DNA of 64,000 nucleotides from MFD04580-c1 sp963702995 (GTDB lineage: Bacteria; Planctomycetota; Phycisphaerae; Tepidisphaerales; Tepidisphaeraceae): contig OY969783.1 of assembly GCA_963702995.1 (NCBI GenBank), positions 3,100,001 to 3,164,000 on the forward strand, given 5' to 3'. Each line of letters begins with the position of its first letter. The first letter of the stretch is position 1. The position numbers and the translations under genes are program-made. This document shows, piece by piece, positions 36,346 to 46,367 of this stretch. Below the pieces are notes generated by a model. It searched no databases, had not been told where the DNA came from, and was given only the letters and a program-made list of their open reading frames with translations.

Positions 36346-38507
36346 TCAGCCCTTTTTCTCTCCAAACAGGTTCCCAATCGAGGCGCCGCCCGCCGCGGAG
36401 GCGACCTTCAAATATTTGGCGGCCGGCGCTGTCAGGCGATAGACCGCGCTCGGGGCGACGCGGACGATGTACGTCCGGCTCGCCAGCCCGGTGAAGCTCC
36501 ATCCGCCGGTCGAGGAAGTGATGGTTGACACGTCGCCCTTGTCGAGCTTCCCGTCGCCGTTAAGGTCGAGGAAGACCGTCACGCCCGCCAGGCCCGCGTC
36601 CCCCGAGGCGCGTCTGCCGTCGCCGTTCACGTCGTTGAAAACGGTCCCGCCGATAAAGGCCGTCTGCGTGACGGCGAAGTCGCGGCCGCTCGCGGCCTGA
36701 CCGGCGGCCAGCTTCACACTGAACCCCGCCGGGGCGGCCGGGGCACCGCCGGACAGAGGTTGACGCCAGCCGGCCTTCAACTGCTCGCGGACGGTATACG
36801 TCCCCGCCGGCAGGTTCGAGAAAGCGTACGCGCCGCTGCTGTCGGTCATCGTTGACGTCTCGCCGTTGTTGAGTTTCCCGTCGTTGTTCGCATCGAGCCA
36901 GACGACCCAACCTTTGACCCCCGGCTCGACGATCGGCGTCGTGTTCCGTGCCCCGTTGCCATTCAGATCATTGAAGACCGTTCCCGAAATCCTGCCGCGG
37001 ATCGGCGTCGGGGTGGGGGTAGGTGTGGGAGTTGGAGTGGGCGTGGGCGTAGGAGTGGGAGTCGGCGTAGGAGTTGGAGTGGGAGTCGGCGTGGGAGTCG
37101 GCGTCCCCGCGCCGTTCGCCAGGCTCAGCCCCAGCAGGCCGTGGGGCTGGTCGAAGGTAAACCAGTCGAACGGGCCGTTGCCGCCGGCGGAGGCGATCTT
37201 TGGCGCCCGCGTCGCGATCGAAGGAGTCGCGGGTGTGGCGGCCGCCAGACCGCTCAGGCCGGAGACATCGGTGCTGGCGACAAGAAAGTTCATCCCGAAG
37301 TCGCCATCGAGCGTCAGTTTCTGCCCCGTGCTTGGGTCGGCGACCGACACATCGGCCACCAGGACCGGCGCGTTGACGAACTTAAGAGTCACCCCCTCCT
37401 GAGTCTGAAGCCACAAGCTGCTCAGGTAGAAGCCGGCGACGTTGAGCGAGCCGGTCCCTCCGAGGCCGCCGAGCGGCAAGACGAACTGGTTGGCGACCGG
37501 CTTGTCGTTCGCGTCGAGCAGCACCGGGTTGGCGCTGTCGTAGGTGCCGGGCTGGTAATGAACGTGAACCTGTGCCGCGAGCGCGGTCGAGATGAACGAC
37601 GCCCCAGCGCCGGTATCGAAGAGGAAGCTCCCCGAAGCCGTGGCGGAGCCGAGCGCGATCGAGACGGGCGGCGTGGTGTCGGCCGCCGAAGGCGTAACCG
37701 GGTTGGGCCCGATGAAGGGGTTATCGCTGATTGTCGGGCCTTGGGCGCCGGCTGGCGACGTCGTTGTGAAGCGGCTGAAATCGGCGTAGCTCATCTTCAC
37801 GTGATACGCGGTCGGCGGGATGCCGGGGTTGGTGTCGGCCGCCGCCGCGTTGTACGGCGTGCCGGGGTTATAGACGTAGGTGTTGACATCCCCGAGTTGT
37901 GAAATGTCGGAGGCGTTCGTCGGACGCGCGTCGGCCACGACCACCTTTCCCTGCAGCGCGGGCATGCCGACGATGTCGATCGGGCCGGTGAGCGCGTCGC
38001 CCGGCACGGGGTTTAATTCCGCGCGGATGGGGCCGAACGCCTGCGTGTAATTCGCCGCGTTCCCAGTCGGGTCGACGGAATTATTGAACGGCGCCAGCGC
38101 GCCATAGATGGGGCCGGAAACGTTCAGATCGCCCGTGCCGGCGACGCCGGTATCGCTGAACTGGATCGTCCGCCCGTTGTACGTGGCGGGCTGGATGCCC
38201 AGCGCCTGGGCCGACTCCTGGCTGAGGAGCACCTGGCTGGTCCCCGTGTCGAGGTAAGATTGCACATCGACCCCGCCGGATGCGCCAGCGGAGCTCCCGC
38301 TGGCGTTGAGCGGTAAATCGCGTGGATCTGGGGCTGGCTCAACGCGGCCGGCAGGACGCCGTTGATGTTGATCGTCCCAGTGAGCAACTCTCGCCGCTCA
38401 AGTCGCTCGATCACCGCGTCCGACGCCCGCAGGCCGATCTCAACAGTCCGGGCCGCCGCCAACGCCGCCGCTCGAACCGCCAAGTGATATCGCAAGATGT
38501 TCACCAT
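36346..38507 (-). CDS. LEPR-XLL protein with two-DTG aspartic-protease-like domain and SdrD-B repeats, frameshifted
   Basis: The 5' part starts at about ATG 38507 (or 38552) with motif IERLERRELLT at 33-43 and breaks at a C4 run (38271-38274). Adding one base joins it to the long frame that starts SYLDTGTSQVLL and ends at 36346. The body holds two aspartyl-protease-like signatures, YLDTGTSQ and FLFDTGAGASF, as in pepsin/retropepsin lobes. A Pro-Thr linker (37000-37110) follows, then two SdrD-B/CNA-B-like beta-sandwiches (ISGTVFNDLNGNGARN and IGGTVFNDVNGDGRRASGD). Restored length is about 720 residues. It converges with the propeller gene at 36328. Confidence 0.75.
37000..37110 (-). repeat. 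Pro-Thr linker minisatellite
   Basis: About 18 hexanucleotide units (GGNGTN on the plus strand) encode an uninterrupted Pro-Thr linker between the protease-like and SdrD-B-like parts. Wobble positions differ between units, so it is not a recent perfect expansion. Confidence 0.85.
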
Positions 38508-38954
38508 CCGTAAAAAGCAACCGAGATGTCGCCAGATTCCGATTTCCGGCACGCTTCGCCAGAGCGCTGACGCGGGGATGCGAGTATAACAGGCACCCTG
38601 AGCGGGTTCACGATAATTTCGTCCGCTCGCACTGCCGCGACTTCAATGCCGGCACCAGCGGGCCGCGACCGTCAGGGCCGCAGGGAGCGGTCGGCGCCTC
38701 AGGGCGCCCCGCCTCGAGCTCCCGAGCTGTTCGCCGCGGGGGTTGGACTGCTCCCCGGTAAAGACGGCGGCCAGACGAGCCGAGCCCGTAAGGAAGCGGG
38801 GCCCGCCGCAGGCGGGCTTCAATTCGCACATCCAACGGATGAGTCGTCGAGTACGGCGACTGCCCGCTTCCTACGGACCTCGGCGAGCTCGGTCGAGCCG
38901 GAGCGGCTCGTGCGGTGCGGTCGGATAAGCTACGTCTTACGTCTGGAGGCTCCC
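38508..38954. other. Intergenic region with imperfect inverted repeats
   Basis: About 450 bases between divergent genes. It contains a small hairpin (GCCCGCC-GCA-GGCGGGC, near 38800) inside a larger imperfect inverted repeat whose arms are GTAAGGAAGCGGG and CCCGCTTCCTAC. Apparent coding in the plus frame upstream of 38955 is not supported. Confidence 0.45.
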
Positions 38955-40274
38955 ATGCAATCATGCCGTCGCCCCGCCCTCCTGACGCTCCCAGGGGTCG
39001 GCGCGCTCTTCTTGGCGGTTGGGGTGCTGGGCCTGCTCGGCTGCGAGCGAGCCCGCTTTACCTCGGCCGCCCCCGCCTCGGCGGCGCCGGCTCCCGCACC
39101 GCGAACCGCTCCCGCCGACGCGGCCGTCCTCGCTGTCGGATCGCCCACCACGAGCCCGTCCGGCGATGCCTGCTGCAAGAGGCTCCCCTCCCGGTTCGGC
39201 ACGCTCGCCGTCGGCGGCTCGACGACAATGCCGGCCGGCCTGGCGACGGCTCGCGCGGCGACGGCCGACGCCGCCAGCCCGCTCGTCATTGAGGGAATGA
39301 TCTGGCTCCCCGGCGGCGAATACACGATGGGGACTGACGCTCCCGATGTCTACCCACCCGAGCGGCCGGCCCACCGCGTCCGCATTAGCGGCTTCTGGCT
39401 CGATCAGACCGACGTCACCAACGCCCAGTTCCGTGTCTTCGTCGATGCCACCGGCTATGTAACCACCGCCGAGCGAAAGCCTGAGTGGGAAGAAATGGCG
39501 AAGCAGTTGCCACCGGGGACGCCCAAGCCCCCGCCCGATAAATTCGTCGCCGCGTCCGTCGTCTTCACGCCGCCGAGCCAGCCCGTCTCCCTGGACGATC
39601 CGTCGCAGTGGTGGGCGTGGGTGCCCGGCGCCAGTTGGAAACACCCGGAAGGGCCGGGCAGCAACATCGACGGGCGCCTCGATCATCCGGTCGTCCACGT
39701 GAGCTGGGACGACGCCGTCGCCTACTGCAAATGGGCCGGAACGCGGCTCCCCACCGAGGCCGAGTGGGAGTACGCCGCCCGTGGCGGCCTGGAGGGGATG
39801 CGCTATGCGTGGGGGAACGCCGAGCTGTCCGCCGATCACCCCCAGTGCAACACCTGGACCGGGCACTTCCCCGACGTCAACGACGCGAAGGACGGTTATG
39901 CGCGCACGTCGCCCGTGAAGGCCTTCCCGCCGAACGGCTACGGCTTATACGACATGGCCGGCAACGTCTGGCAGTGGTGCTCGGACTGGTATCGGGCCGA
40001 TGCCTTCGAAGGGTTAACGGGCGTCCAGGTGGACCCCCAGGGCCCCGGCCGCAGCCTTGACCCCGACGAACCGTACGCGCCAAAACGGGTCACACGCGGC
40101 GGAAGCTTCCTCTGCAACGCGAGCTACTGCACCAGCTATCGCATCACTGCCCGGCGGGGGACCACGCCGGACACCAGCCTCTCCCATACCGGGTTCCGTT
40201 GCGCTCGCTCCGGGACGGGCCCGGCGGGCGCCCCACCGGCGAGCCAACCGGTCGCCGCTCGGCCGAGCCACTGA
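38955..40274 (+). CDS. Formylglycine-generating enzyme (sulfatase-activating) lipoprotein
   Basis: 439 residues from ATG 38955. The signal sequence ends in a lipobox-like LGLLGC, so it is probably a lipoprotein. The FGE-sulfatase domain is complete: MIWLPGGEYTMGTDAPD, FWLDQTDVTNAQFRVFVDATGYVT, PVVHVSWDDAVAYCKWAG, RLPTEAEWEYAARGG, DMAGNVWQWCSDWY and GFRCAR. The CNASYC segment in GGSFLCNASYCTSYR keeps both active-site cysteines, so it should oxidise a sulfatase cysteine to formylglycine. Planctomycetes encode many sulfatases; none is in this window. Confidence 0.88.
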   Translation: MQSCRRPALLTLPGVGALFLAVGVLGLLGCERARFTSAAPASAAPAPAPRTAPADAAVLAVGSPTTSPSGDACCKRLPSRFGTLAVGGSTTMPAGLATARAATADAASPLVIEGMIWLPGGEYTMGTDAPDVYPPERPAHRVRISGFWLDQTDVTNAQFRVFVDATGYVTTAERKPEWEEMAKQLPPGTPKPPPDKFVAASVVFTPPSQPVSLDDPSQWWAWVPGASWKHPEGPGSNIDGRLDHPVVHVSWDDAVAYCKWAGTRLPTEAEWEYAARGGLEGMRYAWGNAELSADHPQCNTWTGHFPDVNDAKDGYARTSPVKAFPPNGYGLYDMAGNVWQWCSDWYRADAFEGLTGVQVDPQGPGRSLDPDEPYAPKRVTRGGSFLCNASYCTSYRITARRGTTPDTSLSHTGFRCARSGTGPAGAPPASQPVAARPSH

Positions 40275-40340
40275 ACCGGTCGCTGCAGATTCACCAGATC
40301 GCCGCTTCCGCGGCGAGGCGGCCTGCGGTACATCGGTGCA

Positions 40341-41123
40341 ATGGACCTGGAACTCAATGGGAAGGTGGCGGCCGTCACCGGCGCCAGTCGTGGCATCGGC
40401 CGGGCCATCGCCCTCCGCCTCGCCGCCGAGGGAATGCACGTCGTCGCTGCGGCCCGCGATGCCGACCTCCTGCGGACGCTCGTACAGGACATTGAATCCG
40501 CCGGCGGCCGATGCCTTGCCTTCCCGGCCGACCTGCGCACCCCCGACGCACCGGCCGCCCTCGTCGCGGCCGCCATCGAACAATTTGGCCGCCTCGACGC
40601 GATCGTCAACAACGCCGGCGCCACCCGTCGCGGCGATTTCCTCGAGCTTTCCGAAGCTGACTGGCAGGATGGGTTTGACCTGAAGTTCTACGCCGCCGTA
40701 CGCACGTCCCGGGCCGCCTGGGGGCATCTGAGACAGTCTGGCGGGACGATCACGAACATCGCCGGCGTCGGCGGCCGCACCGGCAGCGCGGAGTTCACGA
40801 TTGGCGGCGCCGTCAACGCCGCGATGCTGAACCTCACCAAATGCCTCGCCGACCGCGGGGTCCGCGACGGCGTCCGCGTGAACGCGATCAACCCCGGCTC
40901 CATCCTCACCGACCGCCTCACCCTGCGCATCCGCAAGCTCGCGGCCGATCGCTCCCTCCCCGAAGCCGCCGCCGCCGCCGAGATGACCGAACACGCCGGC
41001 CTCGCCCGATTCGGCGAGGCCAGCGAGATCGCTGACGTCGTCGCCTTCCTCGCCAGCCCCCGATCCGCCTACATCAACGGCGCCATCCTCGACGTGGACG
41101 GCGGCCTCACCCGGACGCTCTAG
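40341..41123 (+). CDS. Short-chain dehydrogenase/reductase family protein lacking the YxxxK motif
   Basis: 260 residues with a normal Rossmann front end (TGASRGIG at 14-21, NNAG near 90) and a typical C-terminal glycine-rich end (INGAILDVDGG). At the place of the catalytic Tyr-x-x-x-Lys the sequence reads SAEFTIGGAVNAAML, so both residues are missing. A subgroup of SDRs shares the GGAxNAA form. It may bind NAD(P) and a ligand without ordinary alcohol/ketone chemistry, or use another base. It ends 4 nt inside the convergent glycosyltransferase gene. Confidence 0.8.
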   Translation: MDLELNGKVAAVTGASRGIGRAIALRLAAEGMHVVAAARDADLLRTLVQDIESAGGRCLAFPADLRTPDAPAALVAAAIEQFGRLDAIVNNAGATRRGDFLELSEADWQDGFDLKFYAAVRTSRAAWGHLRQSGGTITNIAGVGGRTGSAEFTIGGAVNAAMLNLTKCLADRGVRDGVRVNAINPGSILTDRLTLRIRKLAADRSLPEAAAAAEMTEHAGLARFGEASEIADVVAFLASPRSAYINGAILDVDGGLTRTL

Positions 41124-43195
41124 AAACACCTCCAGACCCCTTTTCCACGCCCCCTTTTCCACGCTCTAAGAAAGGGGTCAGAAGGTATTTCCGCAATTCG
41201 CAAAATACCTTCTGACCCCTTTATGGGGCGAGGACGTTGAACGTAGCGTTTGCCTTTCATGATGGGGACGATGGTTTCGCGGTGCCAGCCGGGGGGGATT
41301 GGAGGCGGGGCGGGGGGCTCGTCGTCTGTGACGTCGGTGATGAGGAGGAGCGGGCGCGGGCCGGGGATGGTTGGGAGGGGGTTGGGCCGGACGGCGATCG
41401 GGCGGTCGGCGTCGAGGGAGAGGATCAGCGAGGGGAGCGAAAGGCTTCCGTACTTTGTCGGCGCCTTAGGGCTGTAAAGCCTTGCCTCGGGGTATTTGTT
41501 CCAGATCAGTTCCGCGAGCCGCTGCTGCGGGACGCCTTCGTTCGCGCTCAGGGCGATGCCGCGGAGGGCCATCTCGGCGCCAACCCAGCACGCGAGCAGG
41601 ATGCCCAGCAGCGCGCCGGCGAGGCGGCGATCGGTGCGATGGCCGCGCCGCCAGATGATGAAGCCGGCCGCCAGAAAGAACGCTCCGAGGGTGGCGGCCG
41701 TAACTGCCTCCCGCGTCGAAAACCACGGCCGCCCGTCCCAGGTACGGTAGGACGCGACCTTCGTGGAGATGCCCAGCAGCGGAAGCAGGATCGCCAGATA
41801 GGCCGTCGCCGCCCATGTGAAGGCATCAGCGAGGCGATCCGCCAGCGGGACGGCGGCCGCCGATCTCAGGCGATCGAAGTAGCGCACAATCGCCCACCCC
41901 GCGAGCACGGCCGCCGGGCCGGCGAAGGGGATCAGGTAGCGCTCCCACCGCTCGTGGAAACAGGTCATCACGAGGATCGGCGGAAGAAGCAGGAGCAGCG
42001 CGAGGACAGGGGGCTCCGGAGGCGCGCTGTCCGTGTTCGCTCCGACCCTGGGCCGAGCGGGCGCCTGATTCGACAGCGGCCGAAGGATCGCCCCACCGGC
42101 CGCCCACCCGCCCACCAGCGCCCACGCCGTCCAGGGGAGCAGCCAGCGGCCGAGGCGCAGGTACTCGTACCAGGGGCTCGGGGGCACCCGATTCGCCTGG
42201 GCACGCGTCAGCTCGGGCAACCACATGCTCCAGACGGCGGGCACCGTCGCCCAGACGTACACATACCACCACAGCCCGACGATCAGCGCCAACGCCACCC
42301 CCGCCAGAAGCGGGAGCAGCCACCCACCTTGCTCACGATCGTTTGGTGTTCCCTCGACCCGCTCTTTTAGGCCCGCTCGATGCCGCCAGAGCGCGAAGAG
42401 CGTGAACGGGACTGCCGTCTGAAGTAGGGCGATGTGCGGCCCTTTGCTCATGCTGGACAGGCCAAGCGCCACGCCTGCCCCAAGGAACCCGACCCAGCGG
42501 CGATTTTCGATGATTGCGGCCGCCAGGAACGCGTTGCAGACCGACACCCATAGGGCAAGCTGAATATCGGTGGTGGCCCGCCGCCCCTGCCGCAAGAACA
42601 GCAACATGCTCGCGCAGACGATCACCGACGCCCATCCTACGCGTCGATCGCCCTCCGGCAGGCCCCCGCCGCCGATCATGCGGCCGAGTTCGTAGACGGC
42701 CAGCAGCATCAACCCGGCGCCGAGTACAGCCGACACGCGGCACTGGCGCACGAACTGTTCGAAGGCGGCCGCCCGATCGCCGGCGGCCGGGGCCGCAAGC
42801 TTTCGTACGGTTTCCGTTGATACCGGCACTGCCGAGAGCCAGGCGGTCAGCGGCGGCTTGATCGTGCGGGCCTCCCCTTCCAGGGTCGGCAGGAGCCAGT
42901 TCACGGGCTCCCCCACGGCGGCGTTTCGACGCATCTCCTGAACGGTGGCGAGGTTGATGTGCTCCACCCCGTCGAAAAACTCCAGCCTGCCCAATGTCGG
43001 GAGCGTCGCGAGAAAGAAGACGCCGGCGACGATCGCCGCCAGCAGGCGGCCGGGAACGGCGCGCTCTCGCTGAGCGCCGGCCGCCGGGCGCGCATCGGAG
43101 GAGCGTAGCGAGGCGAGAGGGGCCTGCGTGTCGGACGGTACGCGCATCGGGTGCAACGTCTCATTGAAGGTAGGGAAGAGACTCTCCCCCGCCAT
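41120..43195 (-). CDS. ArnT/PMT-type membrane glycosyltransferase
   Basis: About 690 residues with roughly a dozen hydrophobic segments. The first periplasmic loop has the acidic FFDGVEHINLATVQEM and, further on, GEARTIKPPLTAWL, matching the D/E and K-P-P-L patterns of the dolichol-phosphate-mannose/ArnT family (GT39/GT83). These enzymes move sugars from polyprenyl-phosphate to protein or lipid A outside the membrane. Start is uncertain (ATG 43195 or 43147; TTG 43243). The last ~30 codons (from KGSEGILRIAEIPSD on) are translated from the palindromic repeat at 41171-41222, so the native C-terminus has been replaced or extended. Convergent with the SDR gene. Confidence 0.78.
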   Translation of the reverse strand: MAGESLFPTFNETLHPMRVPSDTQAPLASLRSSDARPAAGAQRERAVPGRLLAAIVAGVFFLATLPTLGRLEFFDGVEHINLATVQEMRRNAAVGEPVNWLLPTLEGEARTIKPPLTAWLSAVPVSTETVRKLAAPAAGDRAAAFEQFVRQCRVSAVLGAGLMLLAVYELGRMIGGGGLPEGDRRVGWASVIVCASMLLFLRQGRRATTDIQLALWVSVCNAFLAAAIIENRRWVGFLGAGVALGLSSMSKGPHIALLQTAVPFTLFALWRHRAGLKERVEGTPNDREQGGWLLPLLAGVALALIVGLWWYVYVWATVPAVWSMWLPELTRAQANRVPPSPWYEYLRLGRWLLPWTAWALVGGWAAGGAILRPLSNQAPARPRVGANTDSAPPEPPVLALLLLLPPILVMTCFHERWERYLIPFAGPAAVLAGWAIVRYFDRLRSAAAVPLADRLADAFTWAATAYLAILLPLLGISTKVASYRTWDGRPWFSTREAVTAATLGAFFLAAGFIIWRRGHRTDRRLAGALLGILLACWVGAEMALRGIALSANEGVPQQRLAELIWNKYPEARLYSPKAPTKYGSLSLPSLILSLDADRPIAVRPNPLPTIPGPRPLLLITDVTDDEPPAPPPIPPGWHRETIVPIMKGKRYVQRPRPIKGSEGILRIAEIPSDPFLRAWKRGRGKGVWRCF
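41171..41222. repeat. REP-like palindrome A, 20-bp arms
   Basis: AAAGGGGTCAGAAGGTATTT, a 12-nt spacer, then its exact reverse complement (41203-41222). The same sequence occurs as a spacer-less palindrome at 63497-63540. It sits where two genes converge and may act as a bidirectional terminator, although here it also encodes part of the glycosyltransferase C-terminus. Confidence 0.9.
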
Positions 43196-43341
43196 GGCCG
43201 ACGGGGTTGGGGCGGAGCGTACCACCGGCTCGCGGACGCGCAAACAGCGGCGTCGCCAGAAGGTTAAATTTCAGTTTCGGTTCTGCGCGGCGGCTTGTTT
43301 CGACGGGGCCTTGCGATTATCTGTCGCCCCGGAGGAACACC

Positions 43342-43881
43342 GTGCCGGAACCGTCCGATCGCTTGAACGACCACCGCCTGAAGGTACTGGTGATCCGCCA
43401 TGGGATCGCCGAAGATCGCAAGGCCTTCGGCCGCACCGGTCAGCCGGACTCGGTGCGCCCGTTGACCAAAGAAGGGCGCCGGAAGATGCGAGGCTCGGCG
43501 CGGGGCCTGTTTCACATGATGCCGCGGCTGGACGTGATCGTCAGCAGCCCGCTCGCCCGCGCGGTGGAGACGGCCGAGATCGTGGGCCGGCAGTTTGATC
43601 TGCGGGCGGGGAGGCTCGCGGCCCTGGCGCCGGGCAAGCCGGGTGCGACCGTGCTGGGCTGGCTGCAAGACCAGCCCGATCGATCGGTCGTCGCCCTTGT
43701 TGGGCACGAGCCGGACCTGGGGCAGTTCGTCAGTTGGGCGTTGACGGGGTTACGAGAATCGTTCCTTCCGATGAAGAAGGGGGGCGCCTGCCTCCTGGAG
43801 TTCCGCGGGGAGGTCAAGCCGGCGCGGGCAAAGCTCATCTGGGCGATGAGGCCGGCGCAGTTGCGTAGCATGGCCGATTGA
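43342..43881 (+). CDS. sixA: SixA-like phosphohistidine phosphatase
   Basis: 179 residues. I chose GTG 43342 because GGAGG (43331-43335) lies 6 nt upstream; the longer frame from 43207 reads as non-coding. The histidine-phosphatase signature is VLVIRHGIAED, followed by RPLTKEGRRKM, VIVSSPLARAVETAEIV and VALVGHEPDLG with the second catalytic His. SixA removes phosphate from phosphohistidine on signalling proteins. It is 46 bases upstream of ppk1, a pairing often seen in planctomycetes and cyanobacteria, which suggests a phosphate or polyphosphate role. Confidence 0.88.
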   Translation: MPEPSDRLNDHRLKVLVIRHGIAEDRKAFGRTGQPDSVRPLTKEGRRKMRGSARGLFHMMPRLDVIVSSPLARAVETAEIVGRQFDLRAGRLAALAPGKPGATVLGWLQDQPDRSVVALVGHEPDLGQFVSWALTGLRESFLPMKKGGACLLEFRGEVKPARAKLIWAMRPAQLRSMAD

Positions 43882-43927
43882 AGATGCGCCTGTCGCCCGG
43901 CGGGCCCGGGGCGACTGAAGCGAACCT

Positions 43928-46170
43928 ATGGCGAAAAACAAAAATCATCACGGGCCGACGGTGAACAGCGCTCCCCGTGCCGCGGTCGCCACGGTCGGCC
44001 CCGTCGCCGCCACCGCGATGCCTTCGACCCGTTCGATCGAAGTCTCACCGGAAGAGTTCCTCAACCGCGACATCAGTTGGCTCGAATTCAATCGGCGCGT
44101 CCTGCATGAGGCGCTGGACGATCGCACGCCGATCCTGGAGCGCGCCCGGTTCCTGGGCATCTTCAGCTCAAACCTTGACGAATACTTCATGAAGCGGGTC
44201 GGCGGGTTGAAGCGGCAGGTGCTGGCCGGGGTCGTCGCCCAGACGCCGGACGGGCTGACCCCGCTCCAGACGCTCGATGCCATTCGCACCGCCGTGCGGC
44301 CGATGCTCAAGAGCCAGGCCGACTGCTTCAGCAAGGTCATCAGGCCCAAGCTCGCCGAGCACGGCATCCACCTGCTGGAGTGGGAGGATCTGAGCGACGA
44401 CGAGAAGAAAATCGCCGTCAAGTACTTCCGCGCCAATGTCTTTCCAGTCCTGACCCCGCTCGCGGTTGACCCGGGGAACCCGTTCCCGTTCATTTCGAAC
44501 CTGTCCACATCGCTCGGGGTGATCCTCCACCACCCCGATCGGCACGACAATCTTTTCGCGCGCGTGAAAGTCCCCGAAGGCTTCCCCGGCTGGGTTCGCG
44601 TTGACAACCCCGCCGGCACAATGCCGACCCCGGCCGGGGCGGCCGGCGTCTCGGTCGGGTTCCGATTCGTCAGCCTCACCGAACTGATCTGGCACAACCT
44701 GGCGGACCTGTTCCCCGACATGGCCGTTGTCGATGTCATGCCGTTTCGCGTCACCCGAAACGCCGACCTGGAGCGCGATGAGGAAGGGGCGGAGGACCTT
44801 CTGGAACTGATTGAGGAAGAGGTCCGTCGTCGCCGCTTTGCCAAGGTGGTGCGGCTGGAGGTCTGTTCCGAGCCAAACACCTGGATTCTCGAGTTCCTGA
44901 TGGGCGAGCTGGAGTTGACCGCCGACGACGTCTACGAGATGCCCGCGGAGCTGGATTACCCCGATTTGAAGATCATTGCCGACCTCAACCTTCCGCAGCT
45001 CCGGTACGAGCCCTGGTCGCCGCTGCCGCCGATCCGTCTGGCGGATGAGGATACCGATATCTTCACCGCCATCCGCAGCGGCGACATCCTGGTCCACATG
45101 CCGTACGAGAGCTTCACCGGCAGCGTCGAGCGGTTCATCCGGGCGGCGGCCGCTGACCCCAAGGTGCTGGCGATCAAGATGTCGCTCTATCGCACCGGCG
45201 ACGAAAGCCCGTTCATCCAAACGCTGATTCGGGCCGCCGAGGCGAAGAAGCAGGTGGTCTGCCTGATCGAACTCAAGGCCCGGTTCGACGAAGAGCGGAA
45301 CATCCAGATCGCCAACGCGCTGGAAAAGGCGGGCGTGCATGTCGTCTACGGGATCGTCGGGCTCAAGACGCACGCGAAGACCGCGCTGGTCGTCCGGCAG
45401 GATATCGACGCGATCCGCTGCTACGCCCACGTCGGCACCGGCAACTACCATTCGGTGACGGCGCGGCTCTATACCGATTTCGGCCTGCTCACCTGCGACG
45501 CCGAGATCACCCACGACGTCGTCGAACTCTTCCACTACCTCACCGGGCGATCGCTCAAGCGGGACTACCAGAAGCTGCTGGTGGCGCCGGTGAACATGCA
45601 GAGCCGTTTCCTGGAGCTGATCGAGCGGGAGATCGAGCACCAGAAGGCGAAGCGGCCGGCGGCGATCATCGCCAAGATGAACAGCCTGGAGGACCGGAAG
45701 ATCATCCGGGCGCTCTACCGGGCGAGCGCGGCCGGCGTGTCGATCGACCTGATCGTCCGCGGTTTCTGCACGTTGCGCCCGGCGTGCCGGGGCTGAGCGA
45801 CAACATCCGGGTCTCCAGCGTCATCGGGCGCTTTCTGGAGCACAGCCGCATCTTCTACTTTCGCAACGGAGCGGCCGATGACCTCGGGGGCGACTTCTTC
45901 ATCGGCTCCGCCGACTGGATGTACCGGAACCTGCTCGCCCGGGTGGAAGCGGTCGTGCCGATCCAGCAGTCCCCGCTTAAAGCGCGATGCTGGGAAGTGC
46001 TGGAGATCATGCTCCACGACCGCCGACAGGCGTGGGACCTGCACCCCGATGGTTCGTACGTGCAGCGCTCGCCCGCCAGCGCGAAAGACCTCGGGACGCA
46101 CCAGTCGCTGATCAACCTCTACCGCCAGCGCAGCGTCGTCGCGGCGGCCGAGCTTTCGGCGGTCGGTTAG
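43928..46170 (+). CDS. ppk1: Polyphosphate kinase 1, frameshifted
   Basis: PPK1 polymerises ATP gamma-phosphate into polyphosphate. The N-terminal domain (FLNRDISWLEFNRRVLHEA), head domain and first catalytic domain (SLYRTGDESPFIQTLIRAA, LKTHAKTALVVR with the phosphorylated His) are intact. After IVRGFCTLRP the frame fails in a C3 run at 45778-45780 and ends at 45796. Adding one C restores GVPGLSDNIRVSSVIGRFLEH (the second catalytic domain) and the rest to 46170, giving about 747 residues. Because both halves are perfectly conserved, I think a base is missing from the sequence rather than that the gene is dead. Confidence 0.9.
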
Positions 46171-46367
46171 GCGCAGGCGCCTCGGACTTGCTGGGCGGGT
46201 CGTAGCGTTGATTCTCTTTCGCTCGACAGAGATCATTGATTTATCAGCGAAACTGGTATCATTTGCTTCCGGGCGTGGGGCTTCAGAAGATCAGAAGAGC
46301 GACGATCGCCGGGTTACAGAGGCGCCTCGCGGCACGCGGGGCGAACGTCCCCGCGTGGACGGGCCGA

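Noticed and set aside
38646..38954. 103-residue N-terminal extension of the FGE gene
   Set aside because: It is translated from a repeat-rich intergenic region, whereas ATG 38955 starts a proper lipoprotein signal.
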